Shown piece after piece: positions 1-8,305 of a stretch of 64,000 nt of DNA. This stretch comes from Williamsia sp. DF01-3 (GTDB lineage: Bacteria > Actinomycetota > Actinomycetes > Mycobacteriales > Mycobacteriaceae). Every line of letters begins with the position of its first letter. Within the stretch, counting starts at the first letter, position 1. The position numbers and the translations under genes were made by a program. The notes beneath the pieces are model-generated. The model saw only the letters and a program-made list of their open reading frames with translations, was not told the DNA's origin and ran no database searches. The stretch is from assembly GCF_023051145.1 (NCBI RefSeq), contig NZ_JALKFS010000005.1, forward strand, positions 2,311,733 through 2,375,732, in the 5' to 3' direction.

Positions 1-293
1 TTGCAGGTGAGTGTGGGATGTCAGGGCGGATCCGCAGGTGAGACGATCGACGAGCAGTGCCGGGTCGCGGTGGGTGCGGTGCGGATAGGAACGCCATGAC
101 GTTCGAGTCCGTGGCACGGCCCGTGCCGGTCGGCGGCGTTTTGACCTGTCGACGGCCCGGCCGGTACTGTTGATCGTTGGTGCGCGACCGCCTGTAGCCA
201 GGTGTAGTCGAGGCCCGGGTCCCCACTGGTCGCCGGGAACTACCTCTGCCGCGTTCCTGACCAGCTCCAGATCACCAGACATGAGGACTATCT
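1..293 (+). other. Non-coding region upstream of rplM with leader
   Basis: No convincing protein-coding gene was seen here on either strand. In M. tuberculosis the ESX-4 genes esxT and esxU lie just upstream of rplM, so the window probably begins just after that locus, although no ESX-4 gene is visible. The segment from about 177 to 293 would be the transcribed leader of rplM-rpsI if the promoter at 141-170 is used. It is GC-rich and could hold a ribosomal-protein autoregulatory leader, but I could not match it to a known one. Confidence 0.5.
141..170 (+). promoter_or_regulatory. Candidate housekeeping promoter for rplM-rpsI
   Basis: TTGACC at 141-146 and TACTGT at 165-170 are separated by 18 bases. 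This fits a primary-sigma -35/-10 pair and places the start of transcription near 177, about 117 bases before the rplM start codon. It is based on hexamer match and spacing only. Confidence 0.5.
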
Positions 294-733
294 GTGCCTA
301 CTTACACCCCGAAGGCCGGTGACATCACCCGTACGTGGCATGTCATCGACGCCACCGACGTGGTGCTCGGCCGCCTCGCTGTGCAGAGCGCGACGCTCCT
401 GCGCGGCAAGCACAAGCCGACCTACGCACCCCACATGGACGGTGGCGACTTCGTCGTCATCATCAACGCCGAGAAGGTTGCCGTCAGCGGAAACAAGCTC
501 GACGACAAGCTCCTCTACCGCCACTCCGGCCACCCGGGCGGCCTGAAGTCCCGCACTGTCGGTGAGACACTGGCAACCCATCCGGAACGCCTCGTCGAGA
601 AGGCGATCGTCGGGATGCTCCCGAAGACCAAGCTCGGGCGGGCCATGGCCTCCAAGCTGAAGGTCTACGCAGGCCCCAACCATCCCCACACGGCGCAGCA
701 GCCCGTGCCCTTCGAGATCACCCAGGTTGCCCA

Positions 734-737
<4 letters not shown>
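294..737 (+). CDS. rplM: 50S ribosomal protein L13
   Basis: This encodes ribosomal protein uL13 of the large subunit, 147 aa, the usual length. The N-terminus [20 protein letters not shown] and the downstream GRLA and [19 protein letters not shown] blocks are typical of actinobacterial L13. The start is GTG at 294. The stop codon overlaps the GTG start of rpsI by four bases (GTGA), so translation of the two genes is probably coupled, as is usual for the L13-S9 pair. It is placed at the head of an operon with rpsI; a hairpin after rpsI separates it from glmM. Confidence 0.98.
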
Positions 738-1282
<545 letters not shown>

Positions 1283-1320
1283 TTCTTTCAGCCCGCAAGA
1301 AACACCAAGTCGAACTTGGC

Positions 1321-1357
1321 ACAGGCAGGCGTTCAGTTTCACTGGACGCCTGCCTGT
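1321..1357 (+). terminator. Hairpin terminator after rpsI
   Basis: Arms 1321-1336 and 1342-1357 form a 16-bp stem with one wobble pair around the loop TTTCA. Only a short T-rich tract follows, so it is an L-shaped, actinobacterial-type terminator rather than a classical U-tract one. It separates the L13-S9 operon from glmM. Confidence 0.7.
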
Positions 1358-1379
1358 GTATTTAGAGCGAAGGATGTCG

Positions 1380-2738
1380 ATGGGGCACCTGTTCGGTACC
1401 GATGGCGTACGTGGTCTGGCAAATGCCGACCTGACACCCGAGTTGGCGCTGTCGCTGTCGCAGGCAGCGGCACGTGTACTGCCTCAGGATCGGTCCGGGT
1501 CCGGCCGCCCCACAGCGCCGGCCTCTGGCCGTCCCATAGCAATCGTGGGCCGGGATACGCGGGCGTCGGGGGAGATGCTCGAAGCCGCGGTCTGTGCCGG
1601 TCTGACCGCGGCGGGTGTCGACGCGCTGCGAGTCGGCGTCGTTCCCACCCCGGCTGTTGCGTACCTGACGGACTTCTACGACGCCGCCTTCGGCGTGATG
1701 ATCTCGGCCTCGCATAATCCCATGCCCGACAACGGGATCAAGTTCTTCGCGGCTGGTGGGCACAAACTCGCCGACGCCGCCGAGGACGCGATCGAGTCCG
1801 CGCTGGAGACCGTGTTCGACCGGCCGACCGGTGCAGATGTCGGCCGCGTTCGGGATGCGCACGACGGACTCGACGCGTACCTGACCCATCTGTCCGCAGC
1901 TGTGGACGTCAACGTGAAGTCGGTGACCGTGGTGGTCGATTGTGCCCATGGCGCCGCCTATGCGGCTGCGCCACGTGCCTATCGCGCTGCCGGTGCCACC
2001 GTGATCGCGATCAGCGCGGACCCCGATGGCGAGAACATCAACAAGGATTGCGGCTCAACACATCTCGACCGGGTTCAAGCAGCAGTTCTGGAATACGGAG
2101 CCGACCTCGGACTCGCTCACGACGGCGACGCGGACCGCTGCCTCGCCGTCGATGCCGCGGGACAGGTCGTCGACGGCGACGCCATCATGGCCGTTTTGGC
2201 CAGTGCCATGAAAGATGCCGGCCGCCTCAAGGACAACACGCTCGTCGCCACGGTGATGAGCAACCTCGGGTTGCATCTGGCGATGACCGATGCCGGGATC
2301 ACCGTGCGTACCACCGCTGTCGGTGACCGTTACGTCCTCGAGGAGCTCCGTGCCGGCGGATTCTCGCTCGGTGGTGAACAGTCGGGACACGTGGTGATCC
2401 CTTCGCACGGCACCACGGGGGACGGCATCCTGACCGGGCTTGCGTTGATGGGCCGGATGGCCGAGACCGGTAGGTCGCTGGCCGATCTGGCATCCATCAT
2501 GAGTGCGTTGCCGCAAGTTCTTCTCAACGTGCGGGTTGCCGACAAAAACGTTGTGGCCGAAGCAGCTTCGGTCAAGCAGGCAGTGGCCGACGGTGAGGCC
2601 GAACTCGGCGCCACCGGACGAGTGCTCCTCCGGCCCTCCGGCACCGAGCAACTCGTGCGTGTCATGGTGGAGGCAGCCACCACAGAGCAGGCGCAATCGG
2701 TGGCCACCAAGATCGCGGCCGCTGTCGAGTCTGCCTGA
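1380..2738 (+). CDS. glmM: Phosphoglucosamine mutase
   Basis: GlmM interconverts glucosamine-6-phosphate and glucosamine-1-phosphate, the second step towards UDP-GlcNAc for peptidoglycan and lipid-linker synthesis. The protein begins [15 protein letters not shown], has the phosphoserine loop [17 protein letters not shown] (active-site serine in SASHNP), the Mg-binding DGDADRC and the sugar-binding GGEQSGH, and ends with the phosphate-binding [12 protein letters not shown]. At 452 aa it has the usual length. I chose ATG 1380 because the family starts with MGxLFGTDG and GAAGG lies six bases upstream; an ATG at 1374 would add two residues. The enzyme that makes its substrate, glmS, lies about 9.5 kb downstream. 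Confidence 0.97.
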   Translation: MGHLFGTDGVRGLANADLTPELALSLSQAAARVLPQDRSGSGRPTAPASGRPIAIVGRDTRASGEMLEAAVCAGLTAAGVDALRVGVVPTPAVAYLTDFYDAAFGVMISASHNPMPDNGIKFFAAGGHKLADAAEDAIESALETVFDRPTGADVGRVRDAHDGLDAYLTHLSAAVDVNVKSVTVVVDCAHGAAYAAAPRAYRAAGATVIAISADPDGENINKDCGSTHLDRVQAAVLEYGADLGLAHDGDADRCLAVDAAGQVVDGDAIMAVLASAMKDAGRLKDNTLVATVMSNLGLHLAMTDAGITVRTTAVGDRYVLEELRAGGFSLGGEQSGHVVIPSHGTTGDGILTGLALMGRMAETGRSLADLASIMSALPQVLLNVRVADKNVVAEAASVKQAVADGEAELGATGRVLLRPSGTEQLVRVMVEAATTEQAQSVATKIAAAVESA

Positions 2739-2749
2739 CATCGGCACCC

Positions 2750-3430
2750 GTGAACGCCGTCCTGTTCGACTTCTCGGGCACCCTTTTCCGGTTCACCGAA
2801 CGGTCCGAGTGGTTCACGCGCCTACGCCGGGAATCCGGGGAAGAGTTCGAAGGAGAGGCGCAGTCCGAGATCATCCGACGGATGACCGCTCCGGTCGGGA
2901 TGCCGCCGGGTCTGCCCACCGAAGACGAATTCGCTTGGCAACGAAGAGATCTGGACCCACTACTGCACCGTAGGGCTTATCTGTCGGTTCTGAGGGCATC
3001 CGGACTCACGTTGCCAGGTCATGCGGAACTGTTGTACGAGCGGGTGGTCGATCCGTTGTCGTGGGAACCGTATCCGGACACCGGAGACTGTTTGCGGCGA
3101 CTCCGGGAACGAGGAATCAAGGTGGGAGTCGTCAGCAACATCGCGTTCGATGTCCGCGCGGCGTTCGACATACATGACATGGCCGGACTCGTCGACGACT
3201 TCACCCTGTCCTATGAGGTCGGTGTCACCAAACCCGATCCGCGAATCTTCACTCTCGCTGCGGGTCACCTGGGTGTTGACCCCGTCGATGTGTTGATGGT
3301 GGGTGACAGCGAAGAGGCTGACGGTGGGGCACGGGCAGTGGGATACCGGTTCGCGCTGGTTGAACCCACGCCTGTCGAACAGCGGCCACACGCGCTCCTC
3401 GACGCGGTGTCCGGCTTGCTCGCGCAATAG
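2750..3430 (+). CDS. HAD-superfamily hydrolase, variant motif I
   Basis: This is a 226-aa haloacid-dehalogenase-superfamily protein with a cap domain between motifs I and II. Motif I is DFSGT at residues 7-11, motif II is in GVVSNIAFD, motif III is the lysine of TKPDPRIF, and motif IV is VLMVGDSEEAD. The nucleophile Asp7 is present. The second aspartate of the phosphatase signature DxD is replaced by serine, so a simple phosphatase role is doubtful; dehalogenase-like members also lack that residue. It starts 12 bases after glmM and is probably cotranscribed with it. The substrate is unknown. Confidence 0.85.
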   Translation: MNAVLFDFSGTLFRFTERSEWFTRLRRESGEEFEGEAQSEIIRRMTAPVGMPPGLPTEDEFAWQRRDLDPLLHRRAYLSVLRASGLTLPGHAELLYERVVDPLSWEPYPDTGDCLRRLRERGIKVGVVSNIAFDVRAAFDIHDMAGLVDDFTLSYEVGVTKPDPRIFTLAAGHLGVDPVDVLMVGDSEEADGGARAVGYRFALVEPTPVEQRPHALLDAVSGLLAQ

Positions 3431-3477
3431 AACGGAACCTCTCCATGCCCCGCAGCGTCTGACTTCGGGGAGGCATC

Positions 3478-3804
3478 ATGAGCGAGCAGACGTGGATGGA
3501 CACATCCGCAGTACAAGGGGTCGGCGAGGTATTCCGGAGTGGTGCCCGGGCGGTCGAGGTCGCTGCGGGTGCTGTCGCCGACTGCTCGTTCGGCTCACAT
3601 GCGGGAACGCGGTACGCGGCCCACGGCGAGCACTACGCGGCTGGACTGCTTGCGGTGGTGTCATCGGTGGACCGCTTCGTCGAGTCGTCGCGGAGCATCG
3701 CCGGGGGACTCTTCGATGCAGCCGCAACGCTGACAGGCGAGGACGTGGTGAATGCGGCGACGTTCGGCGCCGCGACCACCCGGGATGGCGGCCTCCATGG
3801 GTGA
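3478..3804 (+). CDS. Small type VII secretion-associated protein (DUF2580/EspC-like)
   Basis: This 108-aa protein has no signal peptide or membrane segment. It has an N-terminal WMDTSAVQGVGEVF block followed by an Ala/Ser-rich predicted helical hairpin, the style of the DUF2580/EspC-like proteins that accompany type VII secretion substrates. Its position after glmM matches Rv3440c in M. tuberculosis. Its stop codon overlaps the start of the next gene (ATGGGTGA), and a third gene follows with a four-base overlap, so the three form one translationally coupled unit. Family assignment is by pattern and synteny; secretion is an inference. Confidence 0.65.
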   Translation: MSEQTWMDTSAVQGVGEVFRSGARAVEVAAGAVADCSFGSHAGTRYAAHGEHYAAGLLAVVSSVDRFVESSRSIAGGLFDAAATLTGEDVVNAATFGAATTRDGGLHG

Positions 3805-5401
3805 GACGCCGGGTCTCGCACAACAACTGGCGGACCAACGATCGGCGGCGGAGAACAGCGTCCGCTTCTTCGACAACGTCGGCCCCCTGGCGCGGCGGCT
3901 GGGGATGGAAAACGTTCCCTCCGGTGACGTGTGCCGGAACCGCCTGCTCGAGACCGAGGACCTGGACACCGACAGGCTGCGAGCCGACGGTCGCACCGTG
4001 TTGGGACTTCAGGCCGTCGCGGCGGCCGAACTGCAGAACCAGACCGGCCAGGACGCCGTACTGGGAACCTGTTGGCCTACGGGGTCCGGCATTGTCGCCC
4101 GCACTCGCCTTCAGGACGCGCACATCCCGCGCGCAACGGTTGATGTGGCGGCGTTGGCAGACATCGGCTCTGGGATGTTGGTGGCTGCCGATGCCATCGA
4201 GGCGGCACGGTTGGCCAAGTTCTGGTGCGTCGCCGCCATCACACCCGACACTCTGCTCGGGACCCCGATCAGTTCATGGCTGACACTGATCACCACCCCG
4301 GGTTCGCCGGCCGCCGAACTGACAGCCGCGATCGACAGCACGGTCGGGTTGTTCAACGCCGCCGTTGCCTTGAGCGACGACGCCATCGATGCGGTTCTCA
4401 CCGGGCTGTGTACGGCGATGGCCAAGGTGGACGTCTCGGACTACGCAGGCGGCGACTGTGGGAGGGAACAGCTGGTGTCCTCGGACGAGACACTGGTGCG
4501 ATGCGCCGCTCACAACTCTGAACCGATCGCCTCCGAGCGCGATTGCCACGCTGCGGTAGACGTTTCTGGACCAGGCGACGGGGTTCGCGAATCCTCGGGC
4601 ATCACAACGCTGTCCGCTCCGGCACCGGACTCCGGGCCGGCGATCTCGACCTCGGTGTGCGAACCGGGGGCGCAGCCCGTGAAGACCACTCAGCCCGCGA
4701 CGACCACGCACCCCGTGATGACGACGCAGCCGGTGATGACGGCACAGTCGGGGGTGGCGAGCCCGTTGACGCCCATGGTGGGTGGTGCCGATCTCTCAGC
4801 AGTGCTCGGATCCGTCGCTGTGGCAGTCGGTTCGGCTGTGGCAGGCTCGATCACAGGTGTGATCGAGATGGTGGCGAACGCAAGCGGCGCAGTGATGCTG
4901 CCTCCGGCGAGCCCGGACGGCGCCGAGCATGCCGCAGATGCGGGCGGTGTGACAGATGAACCGCCGGCACCGACCCCGTTGGGGGACAAGAGGTTTGATT
5001 TGAACGGGTCATCTGGCTCGGGCGCGCCCGACTGTCCGGCCCCTCTGGTCTCCTTGGGGCCACCGGATGCCGTCGCGACGGACGAGCAAGCGTGCGAGAC
5101 CACCACCGCGGACGGCCAGAGCGAGATCGGTGACGACCTGACTTTCGAGGAGCAACCGCCGGTACCGGCGACTCCCGGTGACCCCGAACCGCCGGACGCG
5201 CCCGAGACGGATCGAGACCCTCTCGAGCAATGTCCGACTCCCGGTTCGCCGGGGATCCAAGCTCCGAGAAGCAACGATGATGTCGATACCCCCGGCACTC
5301 CTGGCAATCTCGATGCGACACCGGTGACACCGCAGGCATCTGAGCGCGACGCGGTGGCACCGCCCGACGACGGACTCCTGGCTTTGGCCGGTGAGCAATG
5401 A
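3797..5401 (+). CDS. Ala/Pro-rich hypothetical protein, Rv3439c-like
   Basis: This protein of about 534 aa is not assigned a function. The first ~250 residues are predicted helical and Ala-rich. They are followed by a Thr/Pro/Met repeat with HPVMTTQPVMTAQ and PATTTHP elements, a glycine/alanine-rich hydrophobic segment around AVLGSVAVAVGSAVAGSI, and a long Pro/Asp-rich low-complexity tail. This layout resembles mycobacterial Ala/Pro-rich proteins at the same chromosomal place (Rv3439c) and some large ESX-associated proteins. ATG 3797 is chosen because it overlaps the preceding stop codon; ATG 3785 is an in-frame alternative. A role as partner or substrate of a type VII system is inference. 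Confidence 0.7.
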   Translation: MGETPGLAQQLADQRSAAENSVRFFDNVGPLARRLGMENVPSGDVCRNRLLETEDLDTDRLRADGRTVLGLQAVAAAELQNQTGQDAVLGTCWPTGSGIVARTRLQDAHIPRATVDVAALADIGSGMLVAADAIEAARLAKFWCVAAITPDTLLGTPISSWLTLITTPGSPAAELTAAIDSTVGLFNAAVALSDDAIDAVLTGLCTAMAKVDVSDYAGGDCGREQLVSSDETLVRCAAHNSEPIASERDCHAAVDVSGPGDGVRESSGITTLSAPAPDSGPAISTSVCEPGAQPVKTTQPATTTHPVMTTQPVMTAQSGVASPLTPMVGGADLSAVLGSVAVAVGSAVAGSITGVIEMVANASGAVMLPPASPDGAEHAADAGGVTDEPPAPTPLGDKRFDLNGSSGSGAPDCPAPLVSLGPPDAVATDEQACETTTADGQSEIGDDLTFEEQPPVPATPGDPEPPDAPETDRDPLEQCPTPGSPGIQAPRSNDDVDTPGTPGNLDATPVTPQASERDAVAPPDDGLLALAGEQ

Positions 5402-5784
5402 GCCTGTCCGACCTGTTCGACAACATCGCCGCCAGAGTCGGTACGCACAGTGCCGAGGCCGTGGCCGGCTACCGCAAAAGCCAGCAAACACTCGGTGAGA
5501 AGGTCCGGACGAGTGCCGAGAACGCAACGCACGGTCGCGGTGTCACACGGGCATCGGTGGCTGCGGGCGGCGCAATCCTGCTCCCTGCGAACGACATCGA
5601 CCTCAGTCCCCACACCCCGTACCCAGCCCCGGGTGAGTCAGCGGACAACCCGACGATCGGGGCGAAGGCAACTCCGGGCACCGATGCGAAGGACTCCTCG
5701 ACGCCGCTCCCTGGTCAGTCCGGCGTAGAGGACTGTCAGGACAGCGGGTTCTCGTACACATCCGGTTGGCTGTCCGACCGCTGA
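5398..5784 (+). CDS. Hypothetical protein, third gene of the T7SS-like set
   Basis: This 128-aa protein is not recognised. An N-terminal helix-prone part (MSLSDLFDNIAARVGTHSAE) is followed by an Ala/Gly-rich stretch and a Pro/Ser/Asp-rich tail ending YTSGWLSDR. There is one cysteine near the C-terminus and no membrane segment. ATG 5398 overlaps the preceding stop codon by four bases (ATGA), so it is coupled to the Ala/Pro-rich gene. The context suggests these three proteins act together. Confidence 0.65.
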   Translation: MSLSDLFDNIAARVGTHSAEAVAGYRKSQQTLGEKVRTSAENATHGRGVTRASVAAGGAILLPANDIDLSPHTPYPAPGESADNPTIGAKATPGTDAKDSSTPLPGQSGVEDCQDSGFSYTSGWLSDR

Positions 5785-5845
5785 ACGCCGGAGCTCGTTG
5801 TGGCGTAAGCCCGAGAGTAATAGCGCTAGACCTCGAGCGACCGCG

Positions 5846-6697
5846 CTAGCCCTTGAGCAACTTGGTGAGCGGATCGACGATCTCCTCCATGCCAGGCGCG
5901 AGTGCATCGGGGTCGATCGTCATCAGCTTGCCGAGCTCGGCTGCCGGGTCACTGAATGCGGCGTACGTGACGTCGCCCGTCAGTTGGTGCAACAGGAATC
6001 CGGTGAGTACCGCGCGCGTCTGCTTCTGCGTCTTCTTGTCGTTGCCCCCGGCACCCAGCCTGCCCCGAACACTGAAACCTTCGGCCAGTCCACGGTTGTC
6101 GGCTTTGGGGACCAGGCGCAACACCGACTGTCCGGCCAGGGCACGACGCAGCGCAAGCGCATTGGACGTCATCGATTCGAGTTCGCCGGGCGCGGCAAGG
6201 ATCAGCGCGGACTGCCGGACGTCCGCGGCAGCGGGGAGCACGGCAGAACTGGTCGGCGCCGGGTAGAGGGCGGCGAGTGCCTTGGCCTTGCTGCTCCGTG
6301 ACGCGGCCAACGTCGCGGCCGATGCGCCGAAGCCGTGCCCGGCGACCGCCAGACGCTGTTTGTGCACGGTGATGTCGCCGGCACCGAGGCGGACCTCGGT
6401 GATGATCGACAGGGTGGTCTCGAGATCTGCGGCCAGTCCCTGATCAGAACCGAGCATGCCCTTCTCGGTGGTGGGCGCCGCGGCGACGATGCCCCACGAG
6501 GCCAGGTGCGCGAGGGTCTTGTTGTACTGCTTGGCGCCCGTGAGCCAGCCATGACCGAACGCCACCCCGGGCAGGTCCTTCCCGCCGGCGGGCGCATAGA
6601 CGGTGCCCGGCAATCCGACAATCGCCATATCGCCGCGCAAGACCTTGTGCGGTCCCGTCTTGGACAGCTGCGAGAGAAGCTTCTTGGGGTTGGCCAC
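5846..6697 (-). CDS. Alpha/beta-hydrolase-fold protein lacking the nucleophile serine
   Basis: This 283-aa cytosolic protein resembles dienelactone-hydrolase-type alpha/beta hydrolases and, as I recall, M. tuberculosis Rv3438. The oxyanion region is GVAFGHGWLTG. The nucleophile elbow reads GHGFGAS at residues 120-126, so glycine sits where GxSxG should have serine. The nearby Ser126 is two residues past the elbow. Either it is a pseudo-enzyme or it uses another residue. It is convergent with the T7SS-like set, and the ~120 bp upstream separate it from the AlaRS-like gene, which is divergent. Confidence 0.75.
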   Translation of the reverse strand: MANPKKLLSQLSKTGPHKVLRGDMAIVGLPGTVYAPAGGKDLPGVAFGHGWLTGAKQYNKTLAHLASWGIVAAAPTTEKGMLGSDQGLAADLETTLSIITEVRLGAGDITVHKQRLAVAGHGFGASAATLAASRSSKAKALAALYPAPTSSAVLPAAADVRQSALILAAPGELESMTSNALALRRALAGQSVLRLVPKADNRGLAEGFSVRGRLGAGGNDKKTQKQTRAVLTGFLLHQLTGDVTYAAFSDPAAELGKLMTIDPDALAPGMEEIVDPLTKLLKG

Positions 6698-6819
6698 GAA
6701 CTGACTCTAAGCGATCGTGTTGCCTGCCGACATCACCCGTTGCCCGTATCGGAGACAATTTTCAGGCCAACGCGCCGATTCGGCGCGCACACCGGCCGTG
6801 ATCTTGGGACAGTTACCGG

Positions 6820-8232
6820 ATGGATGCCAATGAAATCCGCAGCGCCTACCTCTCGCTGATGCAGGAGCGCGGCCACGCCCTCATCAACAGGGCCCCGCTG
6901 GTGCCGAAGGACGACCCCACCACACTCTTCACCGGCAGCGGGATGCAGCCGTTGCTGAGATACCTGTTGGGCGCCGAACATCCGGACGGCAACCGGCTCG
7001 CCGACTCGCAGACCTGCCTTCGGTCGCAGGACATCGAGGAAGTCGGCGACAACCGGCACACCACCTTTTTCGAGATGCTCGGCAACTGGAGCCTGGGCGA
7101 CTACTTCAAGTCCGAGCAGATCCCGCTGTTCTGGCATTTCCTGACCGAGATCGTCGGACTTGATCCGAACAGAATCTACGTGACGGTGTTCTCGGGGGAC
7201 CCCGAACACGGCATCCCCCGCGACGACGAGAGCGCGGACATCTGGACCGAGTTGTTCACCAAGGCCGGTGTCTCGTCGGACAGAGTGGTGCTGCTGACCG
7301 AAGAACAGGGCAACGAGCAAGGAAACCAGGGCGCGCGGATCGCCTATTACAGCGACAAGAACTGGTGGTCGCGGTCCGGTGGTCCGGACACGATGCCCGT
7401 CGGCGACCCCGGCGGACCGGACAGCGAGGTCTTCTACTACTTCCCACAGGTGGAGCACGACACGGCTTTCGGCAAGTATCCGCATCAGAACTCCGATGGC
7501 GGTCAGTACATGGAGATCGGCAATTCGGTGTTCATGCAGTACTGCAAGACCGACGACGGGTTTGCGCTGCTTCCCAAGCAGAACGTCGACTACGGCGGCG
7601 GTCTCGAGCGGATCGCCGCGGCATCCATCGACAGTCCCGATGTGTACCGCATCAGCCTCCTCTGGCCGATCGTCCAGAAGATCGAGGAGCTCTCGGGTGT
7701 GAGCTACGACGACAACACGGTTGCGATGCGAGTGATCGCCGACCACATCCGCGGTGCGGTGTTCCTTGCGGTGGACGGTGTGGTGCCGTCCAACAAGGAA
7801 CAGGGTTATGTGATGCGACGGCTCGTCCGGCGGGCGATCCGTTTCGCCCATCAACTCGGTGTTCAACAGAACCTGCTGACGGAGTTGGTCCCAGTTGTCG
7901 CAGGTCTGTACGCCGAGGCCTACCCGGAGGTGGCCGATCGGCGCGACGTGGTGATCGCCGTGCTCGAGAAGGAGGAACGGGCCTTCCGGCGCACCCTCGG
8001 CAAGGGCTTGCGAGAGTTGAAGCGACTGGGCAAGACCGGTGACACCGTCAACGGTGACGACCTCTTCAAGCTCTACGACACATTCGGATTCCCGGTGGAG
8101 CTGTCCACCGAAGAGGCCGTCAACCGAGAGCTTCCGCTGACCGAGAACTGGCGAGCAGAGTTCGATGCTGCCATCGAGGTGCAGCGGCAGCGGTCGCAGG
8201 CCTCGACCAAACTAGGTGCCGGGACCGCCTGA
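6820..8232 (+). CDS. Stand-alone alanyl-tRNA synthetase catalytic core (AlaRS paralog)
   Basis: This 470-aa protein contains only the class II catalytic and tRNA-acceptor part of AlaRS. Motif 1 lies near residues 19-45 (LFTGSGMQP), motif 2 is RSQDIEEVGDNRHTTFFEML at 68-87, and motif 3 is DYGGGLER at 257-264. Residues matching those that read the G3:U70 pair are kept: Asn325 in VPSNKEQGYVMRRL and Asp420 in KLYDTFGFP. The protein stops just after this domain, so the editing domain and the C-Ala domain (another ~400 aa in full AlaRS) are absent. The wording of the motifs resembles the AlaRS type I recall from candidate-phyla-radiation bacteria more than actinobacterial AlaS, suggesting transfer. 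It converges on an MprF-type synthase gene and may supply Ala-tRNA to it (inference). Confidence 0.88.
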   Translation: MDANEIRSAYLSLMQERGHALINRAPLVPKDDPTTLFTGSGMQPLLRYLLGAEHPDGNRLADSQTCLRSQDIEEVGDNRHTTFFEMLGNWSLGDYFKSEQIPLFWHFLTEIVGLDPNRIYVTVFSGDPEHGIPRDDESADIWTELFTKAGVSSDRVVLLTEEQGNEQGNQGARIAYYSDKNWWSRSGGPDTMPVGDPGGPDSEVFYYFPQVEHDTAFGKYPHQNSDGGQYMEIGNSVFMQYCKTDDGFALLPKQNVDYGGGLERIAAASIDSPDVYRISLLWPIVQKIEELSGVSYDDNTVAMRVIADHIRGAVFLAVDGVVPSNKEQGYVMRRLVRRAIRFAHQLGVQQNLLTELVPVVAGLYAEAYPEVADRRDVVIAVLEKEERAFRRTLGKGLRELKRLGKTGDTVNGDDLFKLYDTFGFPVELSTEEAVNRELPLTENWRAEFDAAIEVQRQRSQASTKLGAGTA

Positions 8233-8251
8233 CCCAATAGAACTATTGGTC

Positions 8252-8283
8252 AGCCCCGTCGGTGTGTATCCACCGACGGGGCT
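8252..8283. terminator. Bidirectional terminator between AlaRS-like and MprF-like genes
   Basis: Arms 8252-8264 and 8271-8283 form a perfect 13-bp GC-rich stem around a six-base loop. It lies in the 73-bp gap between two convergent genes and can serve both. Confidence 0.8.
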
Positions 8284-8305
8284 GGCCTCTGTTCGACTGA
8301 TGCCG

